From Spirochaetales bacterium (lineage in GTDB: Bacteria; Spirochaetota; Spirochaetia; DSM-27196; SKKC01): a DNA stretch of 6,086 bases. The first letter of the stretch is position 1. Each line of letters begins with the position of its first letter. The translations under genes and the position numbers were made by a program. The notes under the pieces were generated by a model. It saw nothing but the letters and a program-made list of their open reading frames with translations, did no database searches and was not told where the DNA came from. The stretch is taken from the NCBI GenBank assembly GCA_007121695.1, contig SKKC01000105.1:1-6086 (forward strand). Reading direction: 5' to 3'. This document shows, one piece after another, positions 1 through 5,848 of this stretch.

Positions 1-450
1 GACCAGGTGACAGACCCGTATAATCTGGGCGCGATTCTGCGGACAGCGAACCGATTCGGTGTTGACGCAGTGCTGTATCCGAAGCGGGGAAGCGCATCAG
101 AAACCGACATAGTCCGGCGTAGCAGCGCAGGTACAAGCGAACATCAACCGCACGGGCATGTTGTGAATCTTGCCAGGAGCCTTCGTGTCCTCCGCGAGTA
201 TGGATACTGGATATACGCCGCCGAGGCCTCAGGTGGAGCTGTGTGGACGTCTCCCGTATCTTTTCCGGTGGTACTGGTGTTCGGTAGCGAGGGGAGCGGG
301 ATCCGGCCCAATGTTCGTTCGGTCTGTGACGCTTCGCTCGCTATACCGGGCGGAGGATTTTCGGACAGCTTGAACGTGTCAGTTGCAGCGGGCATCTTTG
401 CCTACGAAATGAGGCGGCGCCAGATCGCTGACAGTGTTGACGGAAACTGA
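1..450 (+). CDS. SpoU/TrmH-family RNA 2'-O-ribose methyltransferase, 3' part (5' end outside window)
   Basis: This is the C-terminal catalytic part of a SPOUT-class (SpoU/TrmH) methyltransferase, which transfers a methyl group from S-adenosylmethionine to a ribose 2'-OH in rRNA or tRNA. Frame 1 is open from base 1 to a TGA at 448-450, giving 149 residues. The three SpoU motifs are visible in order: motif 1, VTDPYNLGAILRTA (residues 3-16, with the conserved Asn and Arg); motif 2, VLVFGSEGSGIR (about 91-102); and motif 3, IPGGGFSDSLNVSVAAGI (about 115-132), which forms the SAM-binding trefoil knot. A GTG at base 7 is an internal Val of motif 1 (D-x-V-T-D-P) and not a start, so the gene begins upstream. 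A full RlmB-type protein has about 230-260 residues, so an N-terminal substrate-binding domain is probably missing. The target (23S G2251 as for RlmB, or tRNA) cannot be decided from this fragment. It is transcribed towards purD, with 18 bases between the stops. Confidence 0.93.
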   Translation, partial: DQVTDPYNLGAILRTANRFGVDAVLYPKRGSASETDIVRRSSAGTSEHQPHGHVVNLARSLRVLREYGYWIYAAEASGGAVWTSPVSFPVVLVFGSEGSGIRPNVRSVCDASLAIPGGGFSDSLNVSVAAGIFAYEMRRRQIADSVDGN

Positions 451-468
451 AAGCCATCCCTTGGAGCA

Positions 469-1743
469 CTACTCACCGAAAACTCTTGATCCGATGTCTC
501 CGCGAAACCAGGCACCCTCAAACTCGACAGCATCGGCGATCTGATACGCCGCCGCACGAGCTTCGACGAGGTTGCGTCCGCGGGCAACACAGGTCAGGCA
601 GCGACCGCCGCTGGTTAGTAGTTTTTCGTCCGGTGACAACGTCGTGCCACCTTGAAACAGTAGTGCGTCGAGATTCTTCGGGGTAACCGGATGTGCATTC
701 GTCGCCCCGGTCACACGGATTTCATGTCCCGTTTCATGCGAAAACGGATACCCCGCCGAGGCGATCACAACTCCGACAGAGACCAGATTGTCGGTTTCGA
801 GAAATGCCTGATCGATTCGTCCGTGTATCATGGCGTCGCACATATCGAGCAGGTCAGTGTTGAGAAGCGGGAGCAATACCTGTGTCTCAGGGTCACCAAA
901 CCGAACGTTGTATTCGAGGACCTTCGGGCCCTGTTCCGTCATCATGACGCCTATGTACAGAACACCCGTGTACCGAAGCCCTTCCGCTTCGAGTCCCTGT
1001 ATCGTCGGAATAATGACCGTCTCTTCTATCGTTTCAAGCATGGCATCCGGGAGCCATGGAACCGGGCAGATAGCCCCCATGCCACCGGTATTCGGTCCGG
1101 TTGAGCGTTCTCCTGCTTTCTTGTAATCCGCACACGCGGGAAGTACGCGGTAGCCCTGCCTGTCGAGAAGAACAAAGATTGATACTTCGTATCCGGACAG
1201 GTAATCTTCGATAACCAGCGAGCCGTTTGCCAGGGCCTTGAGGCCGAACTCGCGGGCTTCTTCGGTTGAGCGGGCCTCAAGCACTCCCTTTCCCGAAGCC
1301 AGGCCATCCATTTTTAACACGAAGGGTACCTGCCGTTTTGATAATTCCTGCTCGAGTTCGTGTTCGTTCCAGACCATCCGGGCTTGCGCCGTGGGAACCC
1401 CGTGTGCATTCATGAACTGCTTGGAGAATGTCTTGCTGCTTTCAAGGCGTGCTGCGTCCCGACCGGGTCCGATAACCGGCACACCGGCATCGAGCAAGGC
1501 ATCCGTGACGCCGGCAGCGAGCGGTGCTTCGGGGCCGACAAACACGAGTTCTATCCGGTATTTCCTGCATGCCGCTACGACAGATTCAGGATTCAGAATG
1601 TCCACGTGAGGAAGATTGGTGCCGAGCTGATCCGTCCCGGGGTTTCCGGGCGCAATATACAGTCCGCTTAACCGGTTACTCCGCGACATTTTCCATGCGA
1701 GGGCGTGTTCGCGTCCTCCTGAGCCAATAAGTAGAACCTTCAC
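469..1743 (-). CDS. purD: Phosphoribosylamine-glycine ligase (GAR synthetase)
   Basis: This enzyme catalyses step 2 of cytosolic de novo purine synthesis: 5-phosphoribosylamine + glycine + ATP gives glycinamide ribonucleotide. The 424 residues are normal for monofunctional bacterial PurD. Visible motifs include the N-terminal IGSGGREHALAW (residues 6-17), NPGT (34-37), VFVGPEAPLAAG (67-78), the ATP-grasp segments LKMDGLASGKGV (143-154) and GPNTGGMGA (216-224), and the metal/ATP motif EYNVRFGDPETQ (277-288). The end, WFRGDIGSRVF (412-422), is the usual PurD C-terminus. The start is GTG (1743-1741), immediately giving the family's KVLLIG strand. A GGAGG at 1759-1755 lies 11 bases upstream, inside the final Leu-Glu-Asp codons of purN. 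Only six bases separate it from the purN stop, so translational coupling is likely. It is the last gene of the cluster; its TAG is 18 bases from the convergent methyltransferase stop. No residue looks abnormal. Confidence 0.98.
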   Translation of the reverse strand: MKVLLIGSGGREHALAWKMSRSNRLSGLYIAPGNPGTDQLGTNLPHVDILNPESVVAACRKYRIELVFVGPEAPLAAGVTDALLDAGVPVIGPGRDAARLESSKTFSKQFMNAHGVPTAQARMVWNEHELEQELSKRQVPFVLKMDGLASGKGVLEARSTEEAREFGLKALANGSLVIEDYLSGYEVSIFVLLDRQGYRVLPACADYKKAGERSTGPNTGGMGAICPVPWLPDAMLETIEETVIIPTIQGLEAEGLRYTGVLYIGVMMTEQGPKVLEYNVRFGDPETQVLLPLLNTDLLDMCDAMIHGRIDQAFLETDNLVSVGVVIASAGYPFSHETGHEIRVTGATNAHPVTPKNLDALLFQGGTTLSPDEKLLTSGGRCLTCVARGRNLVEARAAAYQIADAVEFEGAWFRGDIGSRVFGE

Positions 1744-1749
1744 GAGTGT

Positions 1750-2394
1750 CTAATCCTCCAATCTGGCATAGTCCGGTATCACTGATCGCAGGCGATCGAT
1801 ATTCAGACGAGCTCCAGGCCACGCCCCATTGTCTACATAGTCGCCGACCTGCTCAACCACCTCCGGATACAGCGAATGCTCCAGCGAGTGTATGCGCTTT
1901 TCAAAGTCCTCGAGAGTTGGGGTTTCAGCACTCGCAAACGATGCCTGTACCAGTATCGGTCCGGTATCAACACCGGCATCTACGAGGTGAATGGTAATTC
2001 CAGCACGGGTAGTTCCGGCTTCGAAGCTACGATCGATAGCATGCATGCCCGGGAAATCAGGCAGCAGGGACGGGTGTATATTCAGTATTCGTGATTCGTA
2101 AGACTGGACCAGATCAGCGCTGAGGATCCGCATATAGCCGGCAAGCACCAGCAGGTCGACCCTGTACCCTGCGAGGATGTTTGTAATATCCGCTTCGGCC
2201 TGATCCCTCCCGTTTCCGTAGGAAATCCTGTGTCCCGGAATTCCCGCGGCTGCGGCTGCGGCGTGCACGCCTGAGGTTGTCCTGTCGCTGAGCGTACAGA
2301 CGATGCGCCCTGTCGGGTTCCTGCGTATATCGTCTTCAAGAAGCCGTCTGGCATTCGTCGCCGTGCCGCTGGCGAAAAGAGCGATGCGCGCCAT
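1750..2394 (-). CDS. purN: Phosphoribosylglycinamide formyltransferase (GAR transformylase), folate-dependent
   Basis: This enzyme carries out step 3 of purine synthesis, moving a formyl group from 10-formyltetrahydrofolate to GAR to give FGAR in the cytosol. The chosen ATG (2394-2392) gives 214 residues, close to E. coli PurN (212). The frame is open 34 codons further upstream into purM, but the Rossmann strand begins right after this ATG (MARIALFASG). The catalytic triad is intact: Asn105 and His107 in NIHPSLLP, and Asp143 in HLVDAGVDTGPI. The folate-site motif VLAGYMRILS (83-92) and the GAR-binding FPGMHA (114-119) are present. The phosphate-binding loop reads SGTATN (9-14), whereas the family usually has SGxGxN, so one Gly is Ala. 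Only one base separates the ATG from the purM TGA, and no good Shine-Dalgarno is visible, so initiation probably depends on terminating purM ribosomes. Confidence 0.96.
   Translation of the reverse strand: MARIALFASGTATNARRLLEDDIRRNPTGRIVCTLSDRTTSGVHAAAAAAGIPGHRISYGNGRDQAEADITNILAGYRVDLLVLAGYMRILSADLVQSYESRILNIHPSLLPDFPGMHAIDRSFEAGTTRAGITIHLVDAGVDTGPILVQASFASAETPTLEDFEKRIHSLEHSLYPEVVEQVGDYVDNGAWPGARLNIDRLRSVIPDYARLED
1755..1759 (-). promoter_or_regulatory. Shine-Dalgarno GGAGG for purD, inside purN 3' end
   Basis: On the minus strand the last purN codons read TTG GAG GAT TAG, and the GGAGG within them lies 11 bases before the purD GTG. It supports the GTG start and ties purD initiation to ribosomes finishing purN. 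Confidence 0.75.
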
Positions 2395-2395
2395 A

Positions 2396-3370
2396 TCAGC
2401 TCTGCTGCGTATCGGCAAGCATTCCGAGGTGCAGCAGTTCCAGGCTACCGGCAAAGCCTTCGGCGTATGCTCCGAACTCCGCAGCGGCAGGCCCATCGAC
2501 TACCAACGCAATGCCTACACCCATATTAAACACGGCTTTCATTTCAGCGGCAGAAATGGCGCCATGCCGCTCGATCTCCCGAAAGATATCGGGTGACGAC
2601 CAGTCCCAGTTCAGCTGAGCCTGAAGATGGTCGGGAAGAACGCGTACCAGGTTCCCCTCGAGACCACCACCGGTGACGTGGGCAGCACCGAGCAACGCAG
2701 GATGCTTCGCCAGATGCATGAGCTCAGGTACGTAAATACGGGTTGGTTCCAGGAGTCGTTCGAACAGTGTGTCCGCATTCTCAGCCGATGCGATGGCTTT
2801 CCGCGCAAGGCTGAGCCCGTTTGAGTGCACACCCGACGAAGCGATCCCGAGGATCAGGTCGCCCGGTTTCATTTCGTTCTTTTTCGGAAGCATCCGCGCA
2901 CGAGATACGACTCCGGTGCAGAAGCCGGCCAGGTCGAAGGCGTGCGGCTTGTACACGTCGGGCATTTCGGCGGTTTCCCCACCCGCGAGAGTACAGTTTG
3001 CCTGTTCGCACCCTGCGACTATCCCCGACATGATCTCTTCAAGCGGGGCGGAGGCAATCCGCCCACAGGCTATATAGTCGAGAAACTGAAGGGGCTGCGC
3101 CCCGCACACTGCGAGGTCGTTGACACACATGGCAACGAGGTCTATGCCCAGCGTGTTATACCGTTTCAGGCGTTCGGCGACAAGCAGTTTCGTCCCGACA
3201 CCATCGGTTGTCGATAGTAGCAGAGGGTCAGGGATGTCTTTCAGATCCAGTTCCATCGCTCCAGCGAAGCCGCCGATGCCAGCAGAGACCGCAGGCGATC
3301 GTATTGACCCGATATACCGTGCAAACCTGTCGCCTGCTTCGATATCTACTCCCGCCGACGTATAGTTCAT
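2396..3370 (-). CDS. purM: Phosphoribosylformylglycinamidine cyclo-ligase (AIR synthetase)
   Basis: PurM closes the imidazole ring in step 5: FGAM + ATP gives AIR + ADP + Pi. It is cytosolic and normally a dimer of the PurM/PurL ATPase fold. Conserved stretches are YTSAGVDIEAGD (3-14), the ATP-site TTDGVGTKL (54-62), GIDLVAMCVNDL (75-86), GAQPLQFLDYIACG (90-103), GGETAEMPDVY (130-140), DLAGFCTGVV (146-155), SSGVHSNGLSLARK (178-191), LEPTRIYV (207-214), HVTGGGL (231-237) and FNMGVGI (281-287). At 324 residues it is about 20 shorter than E. coli PurM (345). The loss falls in the variable loop after HSNG (around 192-207) and at the extreme C-terminus, so it should be functional. The ATG overlaps the purF stop in an ATGA (3370-3367), and a GGAG at 3382-3379 sits eight bases upstream inside purF. 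Confidence 0.98.
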   Translation of the reverse strand: MNYTSAGVDIEAGDRFARYIGSIRSPAVSAGIGGFAGAMELDLKDIPDPLLLSTTDGVGTKLLVAERLKRYNTLGIDLVAMCVNDLAVCGAQPLQFLDYIACGRIASAPLEEIMSGIVAGCEQANCTLAGGETAEMPDVYKPHAFDLAGFCTGVVSRARMLPKKNEMKPGDLILGIASSGVHSNGLSLARKAIASAENADTLFERLLEPTRIYVPELMHLAKHPALLGAAHVTGGGLEGNLVRVLPDHLQAQLNWDWSSPDIFREIERHGAISAAEMKAVFNMGVGIALVVDGPAAAEFGAYAEGFAGSLELLHLGMLADTQQS

Positions 3371-4815
3371 GTCTGAGGCTCCATGGGAAAGTCTTTGTCT
3401 CGAGGTTGTCGCCGTCGTTCTTCTTCGGTAAGCGGGACGGCGAGCGGGTATGATCCGCTAAAACACGCGTAGCAGAACTCATCTGCTTTTGACAATACGG
3501 TTTTCAGGTGGGCAAGATCGAGAAAGCGTACGCTGTCTGCGCCAATGTATTCGGCGATCTCTTCAGGGGATTTCTTGTTGGATATCAACTCGTCGCGTGT
3601 CGGAATATCTATGCCGAAGAAGCAAGGCCATCTGAGCTCGGGGGCACACAGGCGCAGATGCACCTCGCGTGCTCCTGCACGCTTCAAGAGTTTTACCAGA
3701 CTTCGGGCGGTCGTTCCCCGAACGAGCGAGTCGTCAATGAGCATCACCGACTTTCCGGCAATAACGTCGGTGACCGGGTGCAGCTTCATCCGGACTGCGA
3801 GTTCGCGTTCTGCAGTCGTCGGCATAATGAACGAGCGACCGGCGTAATGATTTCTCGTCAACCCGAAGTCGAAGGGAATGCCCGACGCCTCAGCGTAGCC
3901 TATTGCCGCTGTGGTACCGCTATCTGGAACCGGAACAACAATGTCTCCGGTAAGGCCTGCCTCCCGATCGAGCCCGGCTAGCGCCCGTCCCATATCCTTG
4001 CGTGCCGTATACACACCAGTTCCAAAAACGCGAGAGTCCGGACGCGCGAAATAGATGAGTTCAAAAACACACTGGGCTTTGCGTCGACCTTTTGTCGGTA
4101 TACGGCGGTGTTGTTCGCCGTCCTGACCGAGCACCAGGATATCGCCTGGTTCCAGCTCGCGCTGGTCGGTGCATCCGAGAACGTCCAGTGCACAGGATTC
4201 GCTGGCGAGCACGGTCATGCCGTCATGATAACCGACAAACAGTGGTCGAAAGCCGTTCGGATCGCGCACGGCAAACAGCCGCTCGTCGTGCATCAGAACC
4301 ATTGTGTACGCGCCTTCGAGTGCTTCAAGAACGTCCTCGAGCGCAGTGTCGAAGGAATCACGACGAGAACGTGACAGCATGTGCAGTATGAGCTCGGTAT
4401 CCGAACTGGTCTGAAAAATCGCCCCTTCTTCGACCAGGCGGTGGCGCAGCTGAAGCGCATTGGAAATGTTTCCGTTGTGAGCGATGGCAATCTCGCCTTT
4501 ATTGCATTGCACAACCAGTGGCTGGGCGTTTTCGAGTTTGTTCCCTCCGTGGGTGGAGTAGCGGACATGACCGATACCGACACGACTCTCGCGATGACCG
4601 GTCAGATAGCGCGACAGAACCGAAGACACCATCCCGAGGTCCTTGTAGGCGATGGTGCGTCCGTCTTTTCGGTACGCGATCCCAGCGCTCTCCTGGCCAC
4701 GATGTTGCAGTGAAAACAGAGGAAAGAAGAGATGCTGCGGAATATTCGCGGGCGCAGGTGAGTAGATACCCGCAATCCCGCAAAAATGTTTCAGAGTGTC
4801 TGAGGAACCGCCCAC
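3367..4815 (-). CDS. purF: Amidophosphoribosyltransferase (glutamine PRPP amidotransferase), apparently Fe-S type
   Basis: PurF catalyses the committing step of purine synthesis: PRPP + glutamine gives 5-phosphoribosylamine. The glutaminase domain starts at the nucleophile Cys12 (CGIAGIYS), followed by HVRYSTHG (83-90), HNGN (113-116) and SSDTELILHML (137-147). The phosphoribosyltransferase domain has the PRPP motif VMLIDDSLVRGTT (357-369). The GTG at 4815-4813 is chosen because it gives 482 residues and an 11-residue propeptide before Cys12, the same length as in B. subtilis PurF. An ATG at 4902 is in frame but would add 29 residues and overlap tatD by 53 bases. Cys249 (QCVFELIYFARPDS), Cys398 (PCFFGID), Cys448 and Cys451 (CYAC) match the 4Fe-4S ligand positions of the B. 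subtilis type; E. coli PurF lacks this set. Feedback inhibition by purine nucleotides is expected from the family. No convincing Shine-Dalgarno precedes the GTG. Confidence 0.95.
   Translation of the reverse strand: MGGSSDTLKHFCGIAGIYSPAPANIPQHLFFPLFSLQHRGQESAGIAYRKDGRTIAYKDLGMVSSVLSRYLTGHRESRVGIGHVRYSTHGGNKLENAQPLVVQCNKGEIAIAHNGNISNALQLRHRLVEEGAIFQTSSDTELILHMLSRSRRDSFDTALEDVLEALEGAYTMVLMHDERLFAVRDPNGFRPLFVGYHDGMTVLASESCALDVLGCTDQRELEPGDILVLGQDGEQHRRIPTKGRRKAQCVFELIYFARPDSRVFGTGVYTARKDMGRALAGLDREAGLTGDIVVPVPDSGTTAAIGYAEASGIPFDFGLTRNHYAGRSFIMPTTAERELAVRMKLHPVTDVIAGKSVMLIDDSLVRGTTARSLVKLLKRAGAREVHLRLCAPELRWPCFFGIDIPTRDELISNKKSPEEIAEYIGADSVRFLDLAHLKTVLSKADEFCYACFSGSYPLAVPLTEEERRRQPRDKDFPMEPQT
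3379..3382 (-). promoter_or_regulatory. Shine-Dalgarno GGAG for purM, inside purF 3' end
   Basis: The minus strand reads ATGGAGCCTCAGACATGAAC. The GGAG is eight bases from the purM ATG, and that ATG overlaps the purF TGA. Spacing is near ideal and supports this start. Confidence 0.7.
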
Positions 4816-4849
4816 GATAGGTGGCTTATAACACCATGGACCCGAAGGG

Positions 4850-5623
4850 TCAAGCTTCGAGGCCGAAAACGCGGAGGCTATTCTCGTATACCGCGGCGGC
4901 AACCTCTTCGAGAGGCTCTTCCCTGAGCTCCGCTATGAACTCGACCGTATCCCGAAGGTAGGCAGGTTTATTCCGTTTGCCCCGATGCGCGCTCGGTACC
5001 ATAAAGGGACTCTCCGTTTCCACGAGCATGCGGTCGAGTGGCATATTGACTGCGGTTTCATGCAGATTGCGGGCATTCCGATAGGTTACGTTACCTGCGA
5101 ACGATATATACAGGTCCAGTTCAAGCGCACGCTGGGCGTATTGCCAGTCTTCACTGTAGCAATGAAGAATTCCGCCTTTTGGCGGCAGTTTTTCCTGGAG
5201 AATTTCCAGTACATCGGTTCCCGCCTCACGATTGTGAATAACGACCGGGTAGCCGAGCCGCGAGGCGAGTTCGAGTTGGCGTATAAACAGCTCGATCTGG
5301 CTGTCCTTGTCGCCGAACTTACGATAGTAGTCCAGACCGATTTCACCAATTGCTACCACGCGAGGCAGGGATACGCCTTCTTCGATCTTCTGCTCCCAGT
5401 CGCGTCCGGGATTCGTCACCTCGGACGGTGAAACACCGACGCTGTGATACACATTTCCTGCGGTACTGAGATTATCGTAGATCTGGAAGAAGTCGTGCAG
5501 ATTATTACAGATACTTAGAATTCCTGTGACGCCTTCCTGCTTGGCCTCTTTCACAATAATGAGCTGTTCGATCGGGTCTTCATGAATCAACCCGATGTGG
5601 GCATGAGTATCAAAAAAATTCAT
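4850..5623 (-). CDS. tatD: TatD-family metal-dependent hydrolase (putative deoxyribonuclease)
   Basis: TatD proteins are cytosolic amidohydrolase-fold (TIM-barrel) enzymes; characterised members are metal-dependent DNases. The 257 residues match the family (about 260). Expected ligand positions are visible: His7 and His9 in DTHAHIG, Glu94 in AIGEIGLDYY (91-100), His130 in VVIHNREA (127-134) and His154 in GILHCYSED. PSAHRGKRNKP (210-220) and the closing helix with ENSLRVFGL are also typical. Two positions deviate: the usual ETDSP is ETESP, so the last metal/catalytic Asp is Glu204, and the usual G-x-H-P is GVSP (Ser65). The ATG at 5623 has a GGAAAAA-type ribosome site seven bases upstream. It precedes purF by 34 bases on the same strand and is probably the first gene of that transcript, though no metabolic link to purines is established. 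The exact substrate cannot be told from sequence. Confidence 0.93.
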   Translation of the reverse strand: MNFFDTHAHIGLIHEDPIEQLIIVKEAKQEGVTGILSICNNLHDFFQIYDNLSTAGNVYHSVGVSPSEVTNPGRDWEQKIEEGVSLPRVVAIGEIGLDYYRKFGDKDSQIELFIRQLELASRLGYPVVIHNREAGTDVLEILQEKLPPKGGILHCYSEDWQYAQRALELDLYISFAGNVTYRNARNLHETAVNMPLDRMLVETESPFMVPSAHRGKRNKPAYLRDTVEFIAELREEPLEEVAAAVYENSLRVFGLEA

Positions 5624-5699
5624 AGCTTTTTCCGTCGCTTCGTGTGGTACAGCCTGCCCGACACGCCTGAAACAATACGCACTCTGCAGGCCTGATTTG

Positions 5700-5717
5700 A
5701 GTCACGCATACGTGACT
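5700..5717. repeat. Perfect inverted repeat, candidate operator in divergent intergenic region
   Basis: The sequence AGTCACG-CATA-CGTGACT is a perfect palindrome with 7-bp arms and a 4-base centre. It lies 76 bases upstream of the tatD start and 131 bases upstream of the right-hand gene. The symmetry suits a dimeric regulator site, and it overlaps a possible -10 element of the tatD-pur direction. As RNA it could also form a short hairpin, but no T-run follows on either strand, so it is not a typical intrinsic terminator. The binding factor is unknown. Confidence 0.45.
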
Positions 5718-5732
5718 GGACGTTCTTTTCAG
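5705..5732 (-). promoter_or_regulatory. Possible promoter for tatD-purFMND
   Basis: On the minus strand, CTGAAA (5732-5727) and TATGCG (5710-5705) are separated by 16 bases. They match the sigma-70 consensus boxes at four and three of six positions. Transcription would begin about 75 bases before the tatD ATG. The match is weak and was found by eye; its interest is that the -10 lies inside the palindrome, which would allow repression. Confidence 0.22.
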
Positions 5733-5766
5733 TTCACAATACCTCTTTGCCTTCCAGTCGTCAACT

Positions 5767-5787
5767 GACAGGACTGTCGCCGGACAG
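5767..5787. repeat. Alternating GACAG/CTGTC/GACAG inverted units
   Basis: Three 5-bp units lie side by side: GACAG (5767-5771), CTGTC (5774-5778) and GACAG (5783-5787), separated by 2 and 4 bases. Each neighbouring pair is an inverted repeat, so two mutually exclusive dyads are possible. They sit just upstream of the candidate -35 box of the right-hand gene. This may be a regulator site, or chance. Confidence 0.25.
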
Positions 5788-5789
5788 CT

Positions 5790-5819
5790 TTGACATCGCT
5801 CGCAGCTGCGTGGTAGCGT
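5790..5819 (+). promoter_or_regulatory. Possible sigma-70 promoter for the right-hand membrane protein gene
   Basis: A perfect -35 TTGACA (5790-5795) is followed after 18 bases by TAGCGT (5814-5819), which matches TATAAT at three of six positions. Transcription would start near 5826, giving a leader of about 23 bases before the ATG at 5849. The -35 is strong and the -10 is poor, so the call is tentative. Confidence 0.35.
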
Positions 5820-5848
5820 TTTTGTACGGACTTCGGAACGAAATACAG

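Noticed and set aside
144..395. Open frames in other phases overlapping the methyltransferase fragment
   Set aside because: The SpoU motifs 1-3 run through frame 1 without a break. The overlapping frames have no supporting motif.
1238..1609. Plus-strand open frames antisense to purD (for example 123 codons here and 137 codons at 691-1104)
   Set aside because: They are shadows of the well-conserved purD frame. The products are rich in Arg, Ser and Pro, show no motif and have no ribosome site.
2395..2496. N-terminal extension of purN to an ATG at 2496 (248 residues)
   Set aside because: The extra 34 residues lie inside purM in another frame and have no family counterpart. The PurN fold starts at the ATG at 2394.
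5624..5700. Riboswitch or structured leader upstream of tatD
   Set aside because: Only short dyads (such as CAGGCCTG at 5687-5694 and GCCTG/CAGGC) are visible. No purine, PRPP or preQ1 riboswitch core could be recognised.
5700..5717. E. coli-type PurR operator (ACGCAAACGTTTGCGT-like), because ACGCATACG occurs here
   Set aside because: The palindrome is centred on CA|TA and not on CG, and the right half does not fit the PurR consensus. The B. subtilis PurBox pattern is also absent.
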